From: Chloroflexota bacterium
Lineage (GTDB): Bacteria > Chloroflexota > Anaerolineae > Anaerolineales > VGOW01
Assembly: GCA_016875735.1 (NCBI GenBank)
Contig: VGOW01000014.1
Location: forward strand, 1 to 64,000
Direction: 5' to 3'
Length of the DNA: 64,000 nt
Shown here: positions 51,232 to 61,863 of the stretch, piece after piece
Numbering within the stretch: the stretch's first letter is position 1
How the letters are laid out: every line of letters begins with the position of its first letter
Notes under the pieces: model-generated
Database searches by the model: none
Told to the model about the DNA's origin: nothing
What the model saw: the letters and a program-made list of their open reading frames with translations, nothing else
Program-made: the position numbers and the translations under genes

Positions 51232-52257
51232 ATGATCGATGAACTGAATCAATTCGAGAAAGAGGCGTTGGGCAAATTGGCCGGGCTGAACGACTCGGCT
51301 TCCCTGCAAGCGTGGAAGAGTGAGGCCTTCGGCAAGCAGAGCCTCCTTTCCACTGCGCTCACGGCGCTGGGCACGTTGCCGAAAGACGAGCGCCCGCTTG
51401 TGGGCAAGCGCACCAATGAGATCAAACAGGCGCTCACCAAAGCGTTCGATGAAAAGGAAGCCGCCCTTCGCGCCGCCGAGCTCGAACACTCGCTTCGCGC
51501 CGAAGCCCTCGATGTGACTCTGCCGGGGCGGCCGGCTCGGCGCGGGCGACTCCACATCGCCACCCAAACCCTGCGGCAGATTTGCGCCATTTGGGCCGAT
51601 ATGGGATTCCAAGTGTACCGCTCGCGCGAAGTGGAGTCCGACGAATACAACTTCGAACTGCTCAACATCCCCAAGCACCACCCGGCGCGCGACATGCAGG
51701 ACACGTTTTACACCACCCTCCCCGATGTGATTCTGCGCACGCACACCTCGCCGGGGCAAATTCATGCCATGCGTGAGTTTTGCCCGCACCCCATTCGCGT
51801 GGTCCTGCCCGGCATGGTGTATCGCTATGAGCAGATCACCACGCGGTCCGAGATTCAGTTCGATCAAATCGAAGGCCTGGCGGTGGGCAAAGGAATCCGC
51901 ATGACCGATCTCAAGGGCACGCTCACCGACTTTGCCCGCCGCATGTTCGGGGCCAGCGTGCGCACCCGCTTCCGCGCCGATCACTTCCCCTTCACCGAGC
52001 CGAGCGCCGAGATGGATGTGGAATGCTTCGTGTGCGGCGGCAAGGGCTGTTCGGTGTGCAAGCGAAGCGGCTGGCTGGAAATACTCGGCTGCGGAATGGT
52101 GCATCCCGCCGTCCTCAAAAACGGCGGCTACGATCCCAAAACCTATTCCGGCTTTGCCTTCGGCATGGGCCCGGAGCGGATTGCCATGCTGAAATACAAG
52201 ATCGAAGACATCCGCTACTTTTGGGGGAATGATTTGAGATTCTTGGAGCAATTCTAA
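51232..52257 (+). CDS. pheS: Phenylalanyl-tRNA synthetase alpha subunit
   Basis: 341 aa. N-terminal coiled-coil helices bind tRNA. The class II catalytic core has motif 2 (HPIRVVLPGMVYRYE) and motif 3 (GFAFGMGPERIAML). A zinc-like CxxC cluster (CFVCGGKGCSVC) is an extra feature seen in some bacterial PheS. It charges tRNA-Phe together with PheT. It is controlled by the T-box upstream. Confidence 0.96.
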   Translation: MIDELNQFEKEALGKLAGLNDSASLQAWKSEAFGKQSLLSTALTALGTLPKDERPLVGKRTNEIKQALTKAFDEKEAALRAAELEHSLRAEALDVTLPGRPARRGRLHIATQTLRQICAIWADMGFQVYRSREVESDEYNFELLNIPKHHPARDMQDTFYTTLPDVILRTHTSPGQIHAMREFCPHPIRVVLPGMVYRYEQITTRSEIQFDQIEGLAVGKGIRMTDLKGTLTDFARRMFGASVRTRFRADHFPFTEPSAEMDVECFVCGGKGCSVCKRSGWLEILGCGMVHPAVLKNGGYDPKTYSGFAFGMGPERIAMLKYKIEDIRYFWGNDLRFLEQF

Positions 52258-52265
52258 AAGATTCA

Positions 52266-52333
52266 TCAACGGATTGAACGGACGCAACGGATTATTCTCA
52301 ACGCCAATCCGTTCAATCCGCTGAATCCGTTGA
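52266..52333. repeat. Inverted repeat between pheS and pheT
   Basis: TCAACGGATT pairs with AATCCGTTGA, and GGATTGAACGGA with TCCGTTCAATCC. The repeat fills most of the 94-nt pheS-pheT gap. Confidence 0.75.
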
Positions 52334-52351
52334 CGAGGTTTGGAGCGAACT

Positions 52352-54919
52352 ATGCGTGTGCCGTTGAGTTGGATCAAAGACTTCGTGAAGATTACCCTCT
52401 CGCCCGAAGAGCTGGCGCGAAAGTTGACGTTCGGCGGGTTGGAGGTGGAAGAGATTGAATACGTGGGGTTGCCGATGCCCACACCCGAACCGGGCGCGAC
52501 ACAGGAATTCAAGACCTCCGGAATCGCGTGGGACGCCGAGAAGATCGTCGTCGCCCAGATTCTCGAAGTGATGCCGCACCCCAACGCCGACCGGCTCACC
52601 CTTTTGCGCCTCGACTGGGGCGGGCCGAAAGAAGAAACGGTGCTCACCGGGGCGCCGAATCTCTTTCCCCTCAAAGGGCAGGGGCCGTTGCCCAAGCCGA
52701 TCAAAGTTGCCTATGCCAAAGAGGGCGCAACGCTCTACGACGGCCACAAGCCCGGCCAAGAGTTGATGACCCTCAAACGAGCAATCATTCGCGGCGTCGA
52801 GTCGTACTCGATGGTCTGCTCGGAAAAAGAATTGGGCATCAGCGAAGATCATGAGGGCATCATCATTCTCGATGACGACGCGCCGGTGGGTATGCCGCTG
52901 GCCGATTACATGGGCGATGTGGTGTTCACAGTGAAGATCAACCCGAACATGGCGCGCAATGCCAACGTCGTCGGCCTCGCCCGCGAAGTGGCCGCGCTCA
53001 CCGGGCAAAAACTCAAGCCGCCGTCGTTCGATGTTCTGCAAACCGGCGCGACGGTGAAAGGCAAAGTGGAGATCGAGATTCGCGAGCCGGAACTCAACCC
53101 GCGTTTCACCGCCATGCTGATCAGCGATGTGACCATCGGCCCGTCGCCGTATTGGATACAGAGGCGGCTGAGGCTGGCCGCGATGCGCCCCATCAGCAAC
53201 ATCGTCGACATCACCAATTACGTGATGCTCGAAGTGGGACAGCCGCTCCATGCCTTCGATTACGATGTGCTGGTGAAACGCGCGGGCGGCCAAGCGCCCA
53301 CCCTCATCACCCGCCTGCCCCAAGAGGGCGAGCGCCTGCTCACCCTCGACGGCGTGGATCGCAAGCTCGATCCGTTCACCATCCTTGTCACCGACACGGC
53401 GGGCGCGCTCTCGCTGGGCGGCATCATGGGCGGCGGCGACTCCGAAGTGTCCGACTCGTCGAAGAACATTTTGCTCGAAGCCGCGTCGTGGAATTTCATC
53501 AACATCCGGCGCACGGTGAAATCGCAAAGCCTCGACTCATCGCAGGCGGGCTATCGCTTCAGCCGCGGTGTGCATCCGGCGATGGCCGAGCGCGGCTGTA
53601 AGCGCGCCGTCGAATTGATGCGCCGCTTTGCGGGCGGCGCAGTGGCCAAGGGCATCGTGGATGTGTGGGCGCGCAAGCCGAAGCCGGTGACGGTTGACCT
53701 CAACGAGAGTGATGTCGAACGCATTCTCGGCATCCGCATTCCGTTGAAGAAGATCGCCAAGATTCTGGAATCGCTGGAGTTCGATTGCCAGCCGCTTTCC
53801 AACAAGCGTGAGCCGACTCTCCGCGTGACTGCGCCCGATCATCGAATGGACATCGGCGCCGGAGTGGTGGGGCAAGCCGATCTCATCGAGGAGATCGCCC
53901 GCGTGCACGGATACGAGCTGATCCCGGAAACGCAGATCACCGACACGACCCCGCCTCAACGCGCCAACCAATCGCTCGAACTCGAAGAGCGCGCGCGCGA
54001 CATTTTGGCCGGCATCGGTTTGCAGGAAGTGATCACGTACCGTCTCACGACGCCGGAGCGCGAAGCGATGTTGATCACGCCGGGCGCGTTGGCTTCGCGG
54101 GATGATCGCCCATACGTCACGCTGGCGAACCCGATTGCGACCGACCGTGTGGCGATGCGCCATGCGCTGTTGTCGTCGGTGATGGAAGCGGCGGCGAACA
54201 ATCTTCGATTTCATGATCGGATCGCGCTGTTCGAGATCGGCTCGGTGTATTTGATGGGTGAAGAGGGCGCACTGCCCGACGAGCCGCGGCGATTGGCGAT
54301 AGTGATGAGCGGCCCGCGCGAGCCGGAGGGCTGGCAAGCCTCCGATCGTTCGCCGATGGATTTTTACGATCTCAAAGGCGTGATTGAAACGATGCTCGAC
54401 GGCCTGCATGTGCCCGAGGCGAAGACGCAGACTTGGGAGCACCCCACGTATAGGCCGGGCCGCACGGCGGCGCTGGCGATTGGGGACAAGATTGTTGGGT
54501 GGTTTGGGGAGCTGCACCCGCTGGTGGCCGAAGCGTATGCGGGGACTCATGCCGCGCCGGTGCTGGCGGCAGAGTTCGATTTCGAGGCAATCGTTGCGTC
54601 GGTGCCGGCGCGGCACACGATTGCCGGAGTGCCTCGCTTCCCGCCAGTGGTGGAAGACATCGCGCTGATCGTTGACGAGGGGCTGGCGGCGTCCCGCGTG
54701 GAGTCGGTTATTCGCCAATCGGGCGGTGAGTTGTTGTCGGATGCCCGGTTGTTCGATCTCTATCGCGGCGAGCAGATCGGCGCGGGCAAGAAGAGTCTCG
54801 CCTATCGGCTCACCTGTCAAGCCGAAGATCGCACGCTGACCGATGCCGAGGCGGCGAAGGTGCGCGAGAGGATTGTGCGGCGCGCGAAGGATGAATTGGG
54901 CGCGGTGCTGCGAGGATGA
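52352..54919 (+). CDS. pheT: Phenylalanyl-tRNA synthetase beta subunit
   Basis: 855 aa. Domains in order: N-terminal cap (RVPLSWIKDFV), tRNA-binding OB fold, B3/B4 editing domain (HAFDYDVL, GGIMGGGDSEVS), B5, the catalytic-like core, and a C-terminal FDX-ACB anticodon domain (RFPPVVEDIALIVDEGL). It edits and helps bind tRNA-Phe. The ATG at 52352 has GGAG 8 nt upstream. Confidence 0.96.
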   Translation: MRVPLSWIKDFVKITLSPEELARKLTFGGLEVEEIEYVGLPMPTPEPGATQEFKTSGIAWDAEKIVVAQILEVMPHPNADRLTLLRLDWGGPKEETVLTGAPNLFPLKGQGPLPKPIKVAYAKEGATLYDGHKPGQELMTLKRAIIRGVESYSMVCSEKELGISEDHEGIIILDDDAPVGMPLADYMGDVVFTVKINPNMARNANVVGLAREVAALTGQKLKPPSFDVLQTGATVKGKVEIEIREPELNPRFTAMLISDVTIGPSPYWIQRRLRLAAMRPISNIVDITNYVMLEVGQPLHAFDYDVLVKRAGGQAPTLITRLPQEGERLLTLDGVDRKLDPFTILVTDTAGALSLGGIMGGGDSEVSDSSKNILLEAASWNFINIRRTVKSQSLDSSQAGYRFSRGVHPAMAERGCKRAVELMRRFAGGAVAKGIVDVWARKPKPVTVDLNESDVERILGIRIPLKKIAKILESLEFDCQPLSNKREPTLRVTAPDHRMDIGAGVVGQADLIEEIARVHGYELIPETQITDTTPPQRANQSLELEERARDILAGIGLQEVITYRLTTPEREAMLITPGALASRDDRPYVTLANPIATDRVAMRHALLSSVMEAAANNLRFHDRIALFEIGSVYLMGEEGALPDEPRRLAIVMSGPREPEGWQASDRSPMDFYDLKGVIETMLDGLHVPEAKTQTWEHPTYRPGRTAALAIGDKIVGWFGELHPLVAEAYAGTHAAPVLAAEFDFEAIVASVPARHTIAGVPRFPPVVEDIALIVDEGLAASRVESVIRQSGGELLSDARLFDLYRGEQIGAGKKSLAYRLTCQAEDRTLTDAEAAKVRERIVRRAKDELGAVLRG

Positions 54920-54923
54920 ATGG

Positions 54924-54949
54924 CAGGGGCGACTCGCGAGTCGCCCTTA
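54924..54949. repeat. Perfect palindrome shared with the T-box leader
   Basis: GGGCGACTCGCGAGTCGCCC (54927-54946) is a perfect palindrome; GCAGGGGCGACTC matches the T-box hairpin at 50995. It touches the stop of the GAF gene. Confidence 0.7.
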
Positions 54950-55561
54950 CGAGTCGGCGGCGCCCGCTACCTCGGCGCGTTCCATTGCGGTGGCGGCGAG
55001 TTGGGCGACGACGGCGAGGAGCGACAGATCGGCGGTGGTAAATTCTTTGCCGTCGTCTTTGTTGAGGGCGGTGAGCACACCCATCACTTTGCGGGTGGTG
55101 GCGATGGGCACGCACATGAGCGTGCGCGTTTCGAAGTCGAATAGATCATCCACCAGCGGAGAGAAGCGCGGGTCGAGGCGAGCATCGGGGATGATGACCG
55201 GCTCGATGTGTTGAGCGACCCAGCCGACGATGCCCGTGCCGGGCGGCAGGCGATAGTTGAGCAGCGGTTCGCGCGCCGGGCCGTGCACTACCGTGAAAAC
55301 GAGATCGCCGTTTTCGTCGAGGAGAAGAAGCGAGCCGGATGTGGCGTTAATAGTGCTGAGCGCCGATTGAAGGATGCGGTCGAGCAGGCCCATCACGTTG
55401 GTGTCGGCGGTGACGGAGGCCGACACATCCTGCAGGGTGCGCAGAGCGTCGAGCACCTGCCGCAGAGTCTGATTCTCTTCGCGCAGTTCGCGGTTCTCCT
55501 CTCGAAAGCGCGCATTCTCTGCTTGCAAGAAACGCAAGGTGTCTCTCATGGGCCCGGTCAT
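54947..55561 (-). CDS. Coiled-coil/GAF domain protein
   Basis: 204 aa. A leucine-zipper-like coiled coil at the start (LRFLQAENARFREENRELRE) is followed by one GAF domain (TLQDVSASVTADTNVMGLLDRI ... LLAVVAQLAATAMERAEVA). It has no output domain, so it may bind a ligand and associate with a partner kinase. The TACAAT at 55569-55574 (minus) is 7 nt before the ATG, so the message may be leaderless. It is divergent from the nucleotide hydrolase gene. Confidence 0.78.
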   Translation of the reverse strand: MTGPMRDTLRFLQAENARFREENRELREENQTLRQVLDALRTLQDVSASVTADTNVMGLLDRILQSALSTINATSGSLLLLDENGDLVFTVVHGPAREPLLNYRLPPGTGIVGWVAQHIEPVIIPDARLDPRFSPLVDDLFDFETRTLMCVPIATTRKVMGVLTALNKDDGKEFTTADLSLLAVVAQLAATAMERAEVAGAADS

Positions 55562-55568
55562 GCCGAAC

Positions 55569-55574
55569 ATTGTA
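55569..55574 (-). promoter_or_regulatory. -10 box of leaderless promoter (GAF protein)
   Basis: TACAAT on the minus strand, 7 nt before the ATG at 55561. Confidence 0.55.
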
Positions 55575-55609
55575 GCATTAACTTGCGCGCAAGCAACCGG
55601 AGAAAAGAC

Positions 55610-56029
55610 TTGAACATCTATTTTTCTTGCTCGCTCACGGGGGGGCGAAACGACCAGCCCGTATATTCGGCGATTGTGGATTGGCTGTTGGCGCAGGGGC
55701 ACACCGTGCCCACCGCGCATTTGGCCGCCCCCAATGTGATGATTGAAGAAACTGAGATCGCGGCGGAGGCCGTTTACGCCCGTGACATTGCCTGGCTGGA
55801 CGCCGCCGATTCGGTGGTGGCCGATGTGACCACTCCCTCGCACGGCGTGGGGTATGAGATCGCGCATGCGGTGATTGCCGGAAAGCCCGTGCTGTGTTTG
55901 GCGCGCGAGGGCGTGAAGGTGTCGAAGATGATCGCTGGCAACCCGAAATTGACCTTTGCCCGATATGCCGATGCGGAGGAGGCGGTGAGGCGGATTGCGG
56001 AATTCCTCTTCGAAGAAGACAGAAGATAG
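55610..56029 (+). CDS. Nucleoside 2-deoxyribosyltransferase-like (DNPH1-type) hydrolase
   Basis: 139 aa. It starts MNIYFSCSLTGGR; the sugar-nucleotide pocket shows DIAWLDAADSVVADVTTPSHGVGYEI, with the catalytic glutamate of the GxGxE motif. DNPH1-like enzymes cleave deoxynucleotide glycosidic bonds, for example to remove modified dUMP. The start is TTG 55610 with CGGAG upstream. Its last residues (EEDRR) lie in a heptamer array shared with tmk. Confidence 0.82.
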   Translation: MNIYFSCSLTGGRNDQPVYSAIVDWLLAQGHTVPTAHLAAPNVMIEETEIAAEAVYARDIAWLDAADSVVADVTTPSHGVGYEIAHAVIAGKPVLCLAREGVKVSKMIAGNPKLTFARYADAEEAVRRIAEFLFEEDRR

Positions 56030-56055
56030 AAGTCAGGAGTCTGACTTCTGACTCC
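56014..56055. repeat. Heptamer array between convergent genes
   Basis: AGAAGAC, AGAAGAT, AGAAGTC, AGGAGTC, TGACTTC, TGACTCC in phase; AGAAGTCAG-gagt-CTGACTTCT is a perfect hairpin. It supplies the C-terminal codons of both the nucleotide hydrolase (EDRR) and tmk (RSQKSDS). Confidence 0.85.
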
Positions 56056-56671
56056 TACCCGCCATGAAAGCCGCCACGACTTCCCTCACTTCCTCCTGCA
56101 ATATATCCACCGGCTGATCTGCGTTCAGCACCCGCCACCGGGCCGGTTCCGCTTTCACCATTTCCATGTATCCCTGCCGCACGCGCTGGTGGAAAGCGAG
56201 AGTGTAATCGTCGAGCCGGTTCCACTCGGCGCCGTTGCTTTGCCGCCGCCGCAGGCCGCGCTCGGCGTCGATGTCGAGCAAAAGAGTGAGGTCGGGAATG
56301 AGCGAGTCGGTGGCGAGCGCGGTGACGGCGCGGATCGAGTTGAGCGGGAGGCCGTGCCCGTACCCCTGATAGGCCAGCGACGAATCGAAATAGCGATCTG
56401 AAATCACAACGCCGCCCCCGGCGAGGTGCGGTTTGATTTTTTCGCGCACCAACTGCGCGCGCGCCGACGAGAACAACAAAAACTCGGTGGCCGGAAACAT
56501 GGACTTGTTTTTCATGTCCATGAGAATCTGCCGCACCTGATTGCTGATCTCGGTGCCGCCCGGCTCGCGAGTGAGCAACACGTTGTGGCCGAGCGACTGC
56601 AAATGCTCGGCCAACAATCGGCACTGCGTGGACTTGCCGGAGCCGTCCGGGCCCTCAAAAGTGATGAACAA
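56033..56671 (-). CDS. tmk: Thymidylate kinase
   Basis: 212 aa. P-loop FEGPDGSGKST, DR motif ISDRYFDSSLAYQG and LID region (AERGLRRRQ). It phosphorylates dTMP to dTDP. The start is TTG (56671). The final residues RSQKSDS come from the repeat at 56014. It is convergent with the nucleotide hydrolase. Confidence 0.95.
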   Translation of the reverse strand: MFITFEGPDGSGKSTQCRLLAEHLQSLGHNVLLTREPGGTEISNQVRQILMDMKNKSMFPATEFLLFSSARAQLVREKIKPHLAGGGVVISDRYFDSSLAYQGYGHGLPLNSIRAVTALATDSLIPDLTLLLDIDAERGLRRRQSNGAEWNRLDDYTLAFHQRVRQGYMEMVKAEPARWRVLNADQPVDILQEEVREVVAAFMAGRSQKSDS

Positions 56672-56674
56672 AGG

Positions 56675-56750
56675 GGAACTGCAAACTACAAACTACAAAC
56701 CTCAAACTCCAAAATTCGAAGTTTGAGATTTGAAGTTTAAAGTTCGAGAT

Positions 56751-56758
<8 letters not shown>
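56675..56758. repeat. Heptamer array, 12 units
   Basis: GGAACTG, CAAACTA x2, CAAACCT, CAAACTC, CAAAATT then inverted CGAAGTT, TGAGATT, TGAAGTT, TAAAGTT, CGAGATT, CATTCTC. It lies between the R3H ATPase stop and tmk start and overlaps the last codons of the ATPase. Confidence 0.85.
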
Positions 56759-58355
<1,597 letters not shown>

Positions 58356-58461
58356 GGCGGCTGATCGCAAGAGGGCGCAACGGGCGCGGAGGCTTTGGCG
58401 ATGCTCGGCGTTCTCGGCGCTCTCTGAGAGAGGAGTTGCTGGAGGTCAGGCAAGGCGGGTG

Positions 58462-59427
58462 TTACGGCAGTGAGGCGGCGGGGTTGGAAGCGGATGTCGG
58501 CTGTAATTCTACCATTTGTGTGGTGACTTTGCCCCCGGCGATGACGGGCAGGGCTTTGAATTCCGGCTCGCCGATGCGCACGGCGAGGCGTTTGACCATG
58601 ACGGCCTGCTCGGCCCACGCCGAGAATTCGAGATCGCACAGCGAGGTGCGCAGCCAATCTTGGTGCGAACGAACGCACACATTGATGGGCACCGACTCGC
58701 GGTCGGTGAAGCGGCAGAGGAGATCGGCGAAGAGCACGGTGCTGTGATCGAAGACGCTGGGGTGCAGATACGGTTGTATCCAGATTCCCAGCGGGCCGCG
58801 GCTCACGTCGAAGAAGGCGACGATTTCGCCATTCTCTTCGAGAATGTATCCGTGTCCGTATCGGACGGGTGGCGGCTCCACTTGTTGAACGAGTCGGGGA
58901 ACGATGTTGGCGTACAGCGATTGAATGCCGATGTTGTCGGCGGTTTGTTGAGGGCGCAGGCGCGGCTGGACGATGGCCGTGACCGGCGGGTTGGGCCTCT
59001 CGCGCCGCCAAATGTGCTGGCGGGCGTAAATGGCAAACCCGAATTGGCGCAGGGTTTCGAACTCGGGGCTGTGTTCGTCCACTTCGGCCACGAGGTTGTG
59101 CGCGCCGCGCGAGGCGGCTTCGGCGCAGAGGTGTTCGAGCAGCGATCCCCACGCGCCGTCGGCGGTGTAATTGGGAGCGATAAAGGTGAGGTGCGCCGAT
59201 TCGTCTCCGGCGCGGAACCGAAGTTGGCCGAAGGCTTCGAGGGCGTGATTGTCAGCGTTGCGCCAAATGTAGGTGGGCAGTCCGACTCCGGGAGCGAGAA
59301 ACGCCAGCACCGCCGATTGAAGGGGATGGGCGCCGCGAGTGAGCGCCGATTCGGAGTCGAAGCACACGCCCCGCTCCGAGAGTCGGCGCACCAGTCCGAA
59401 GTCGCGCCAGTCGAATGTGCGAATCAT
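58462..59427 (-). CDS. GNAT-like acetyltransferase-domain protein
   Basis: 321 aa. The N-terminal half has a GNAT-like pattern (HLTFIAPNYTADGAWGSLLEHLCAEAASRGAHNLVAEVDEHSPEFETLRQFGF). The C-terminal half is a second GNAT-like or degenerate domain (GPLGIWIQPYLHPSVFDHSTVLFADLLCRF). No substrate can be named. It lies between the R3H ATPase and pdxT on the same strand. Confidence 0.65.
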   Translation of the reverse strand: MIRTFDWRDFGLVRRLSERGVCFDSESALTRGAHPLQSAVLAFLAPGVGLPTYIWRNADNHALEAFGQLRFRAGDESAHLTFIAPNYTADGAWGSLLEHLCAEAASRGAHNLVAEVDEHSPEFETLRQFGFAIYARQHIWRRERPNPPVTAIVQPRLRPQQTADNIGIQSLYANIVPRLVQQVEPPPVRYGHGYILEENGEIVAFFDVSRGPLGIWIQPYLHPSVFDHSTVLFADLLCRFTDRESVPINVCVRSHQDWLRTSLCDLEFSAWAEQAVMVKRLAVRIGEPEFKALPVIAGGKVTTQMVELQPTSASNPAASLP

Positions 59428-59463
59428 TGTGACGGTTGACGGCGGTCGCCTGTCGTTCGTCGT

Positions 59464-60051
59464 TTACTTCCCGCCGACGATGCCCAAAAAGTATTGATGG
59501 ACTCGATCGTCGCGGGTGAGTTCCGGATGGAAAGATGTTGCCAAAAAGCGCCCCTGCCGCGCCGCCACGATGGAACCGTTTTCAAGCCGGGCCAACACCT
59601 CTACGCCCGGCCCCACGCTTTCGATGATCGGCGCGCGGATGAAGACGGCGTGGAAAGGGCGCGCGCGCCCGTTGCCTTCGCGGGCCAGCGCGGGGATGTC
59701 GAGATCGATCTCAAAGCTCTCGGCTTGCCGCCCGAATGCGTTGCGCTGAACGGTGATGTCCATCAGTCCCAGCAAGGGTTGGTGGCGGCGAACGTCTTTG
59801 GAAAGAAAGATCGCTCCGGCGCACGTGCCCCAAATGGCGCGCGTCTTGCCGAAGTCGTGCAGGGCTTCGATCAATCCGTATTGCACGGCCAGTTTGCCAA
59901 TGGTGGTCGATTCGCCGCCGGGGACGATGAGGCCGTTGAGTCCGGCAAGGTCACGGGGAAGCCGCACCTCTGAGGCCTCGCCGCCGGTGCGCCGGATGGA
60001 TTGAATGTGTTCGCTGAAATCGCCCTGAAGAGCAAGGACGCCGATGTTCAT
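59464..60051 (-). CDS. pdxT: Glutaminase subunit of pyridoxal 5'-phosphate synthase
   Basis: 195 aa. It has the class I glutaminase triad: Cys in WGTCAGAIFL, and His/Glu in ATSFHPELT, with the family start MNIGVLALQGDFSEH and oxyanion segment VPGGESTTIGKL. It gives ammonia to PdxS. It overlaps the unknown gene 60048-60818 by ATGA, so that gene and pdxT are translationally coupled. Confidence 0.95.
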   Translation of the reverse strand: MNIGVLALQGDFSEHIQSIRRTGGEASEVRLPRDLAGLNGLIVPGGESTTIGKLAVQYGLIEALHDFGKTRAIWGTCAGAIFLSKDVRRHQPLLGLMDITVQRNAFGRQAESFEIDLDIPALAREGNGRARPFHAVFIRAPIIESVGPGVEVLARLENGSIVAARQGRFLATSFHPELTRDDRVHQYFLGIVGGK

Positions 60052-60818
60052 GGCTTCTTGAGTTGATCCGTCTTGGGCTTGAAGAGGCTGCTGAGATTTT
60101 CTTTGAGCGAGCCGGTCGTCGGCTTTTTGAGTTCGTCGGTTTTCGGTTTCGGCGGCTCGTTCGGCGGAGTCAGTTCGGCGGTCTTCGGCTTCAATTCGCC
60201 CGTCTTGCGGAGCGCCTCTTCGGGAAGAACCGCAGTGCGCGCGCGATTGACCAATCCCACGAAGGCGTTCTTGAGTTTGTCCACTTCTTCGGCGCTGCCA
60301 ACCCGCCAAGCCGCACCATTTTCATCGCGCTCGGCAGTGATCAACCGGCGCGGGCCGTATTCGTCGCGGATGCTGATGATGACCTGCCCCTCGTGTTCGT
60401 TGAGGCGATGCTGATGCGCGAGGGTGTTGCCGCGCGTTTCGATCTGCACCATATCATCGCAGGCGTCGAACCACCACGGCGTATCGGAGGCGATGTCGAT
60501 GAGGCCGAACACTTCCACCGGATCGGTGCTGACATCGGGAGCAACCGTGAACGCGCAATAGGCCGCGTCGCCGCCGACGGTGCGCCGCCACCATTTAAGG
60601 CCCTGCGGCTCGGCAATGACCTCCCATTCGTAATCGCCCTGCTCTGCGCCGAAGCGCCCGGCGAGGTGCACCGCCTCGAAGTGGGGCACATATTGCCGCG
60701 TGTGATTCCAAAGCACACGCGGCACTTGCATGAGCAACTGCGACTCGGGCCATTTGCCGAGATGCTTGAATTTGTGCTGAGGAGCGAGATTGATAACGGC
60801 TCGTTGTGGCGGGGCCAT
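60048..60818 (-). CDS. Unknown protein between pdxS and pdxT
   Basis: 256 aa. The first ~200 residues form an unrecognised domain rich in Trp and Asp (YEWEVIAEPQGLKWWRRTVGG, SDTPWWFDACDDMVQIE). The tail has three similar units with KPKT(A/D)(E/Q)L (LKPKTAEL, PKPKTDELKKP, FKPKTDQLKKP). It is coupled to pdxT by ATGA and lies 89 nt downstream of pdxS, so a role in vitamin B6 metabolism is possible (inference only). Confidence 0.7.
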   Translation of the reverse strand: MAPPQRAVINLAPQHKFKHLGKWPESQLLMQVPRVLWNHTRQYVPHFEAVHLAGRFGAEQGDYEWEVIAEPQGLKWWRRTVGGDAAYCAFTVAPDVSTDPVEVFGLIDIASDTPWWFDACDDMVQIETRGNTLAHQHRLNEHEGQVIISIRDEYGPRRLITAERDENGAAWRVGSAEEVDKLKNAFVGLVNRARTAVLPEEALRKTGELKPKTAELTPPNEPPKPKTDELKKPTTGSLKENLSSLFKPKTDQLKKP

Positions 60819-60907
60819 TGTGATCTTTCCTCATTTCTCATCCGCAGACGGCGCGGATGTTCGCAGAGTCTTTCGATCTGCGCCACTCAATGAAATTGGC
60901 GGAGGCG

Positions 60908-61795
60908 CTACCAGCCGCGCTGGGCGAGCAGTTCGGCGCTGGGGATGTCGTTCACCTGCCGGCCAACCATCGGCTCGCCGAGATTGCGGCTCACGTCGGC
61001 GATGATCTTTGCGTCTCGGAAATGAGTGGTGGCCTCGACGATGGCTTTGGCTCGCTTGGCCGGATCGCCGCTCTTGAAGATGCCGGAACCGACGAACACG
61101 CCATCCACTCCGAGCTGCATCATCAGCGCCGCATCGGCGGGGGTGGCGATGCCCCCGGCGGCGAAGTTCACCACCGGCAGTCGGCCTAACTCTTTCGTTT
61201 CTTTCACCAACTCGTACGGCGCGTCAATCTCTTTCGCGAAAGTAAACAACTCCTCCTCGGCCATCGTCTGCAAGCGGCGGATGTCGCCGAGCACGGCGCG
61301 GGCATGGCGCACGGCCTCCACCACATCGCCCGTTCCGGCCTCGCCTTTCGTTCGGATCATCGCCGCGCCTTCGGCAATGCGGCGCAGAGCTTCGCCCAAG
61401 TTGCGACAGCCGCACACAAACGGCACTTTGAAGTTGTGCTTGTTCACGTGGTGCGCTTCGTCGGCGGGCGTCAGCACTTCCGATTCGTCGATGTAATCGA
61501 TGCCCAATGCTTCCAGCACTTGCGCTTCCACGAAATGCCCGATGCGGCACTTGGCCATCACCGGAATAGTGACGGCGTCCATGATTCTGAGGATGATCTC
61601 AGGGTCGCTCATGCGGGCCACGCCGCCGTGGGCGCGAATGTCGGCCGGCACTCGTTCGAGGGCCATCACCGCGCAGGCCCCGGCGTCTTCGGCAATCTTC
61701 GCGTGTTCGGGGGTGACGACGTCCATGATCACCCCGCCTTTGAGCATTTGAGCGAGGCCGCGTTTGACGGCCACTGTTCCGGTTTGCGTTTCCAT
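60908..61795 (-). CDS. pdxS: Pyridoxal 5'-phosphate synthase subunit PdxS
   Basis: 295 aa TIM barrel. Motifs [38 protein letters not shown], and the Lys in [12 protein letters not shown] are as in the family. It makes PLP from ribose 5-phosphate, glyceraldehyde 3-phosphate and ammonia with PdxT. A TAGAAT and a GGAGAG site are upstream, so it has an ordinary leader. Confidence 0.97.
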   Translation of the reverse strand: METQTGTVAVKRGLAQMLKGGVIMDVVTPEHAKIAEDAGACAVMALERVPADIRAHGGVARMSDPEIILRIMDAVTIPVMAKCRIGHFVEAQVLEALGIDYIDESEVLTPADEAHHVNKHNFKVPFVCGCRNLGEALRRIAEGAAMIRTKGEAGTGDVVEAVRHARAVLGDIRRLQTMAEEELFTFAKEIDAPYELVKETKELGRLPVVNFAAGGIATPADAALMMQLGVDGVFVGSGIFKSGDPAKRAKAIVEATTHFRDAKIIADVSRNLGEPMVGRQVNDIPSAELLAQRGW

Positions 61796-61863
61796 AGGTC
61801 TCTCCAAACTTGCCCCTTGGCTGTTCTTTTTCATTCTACCACGCAGAGGAAGCGGAGGCAAAA

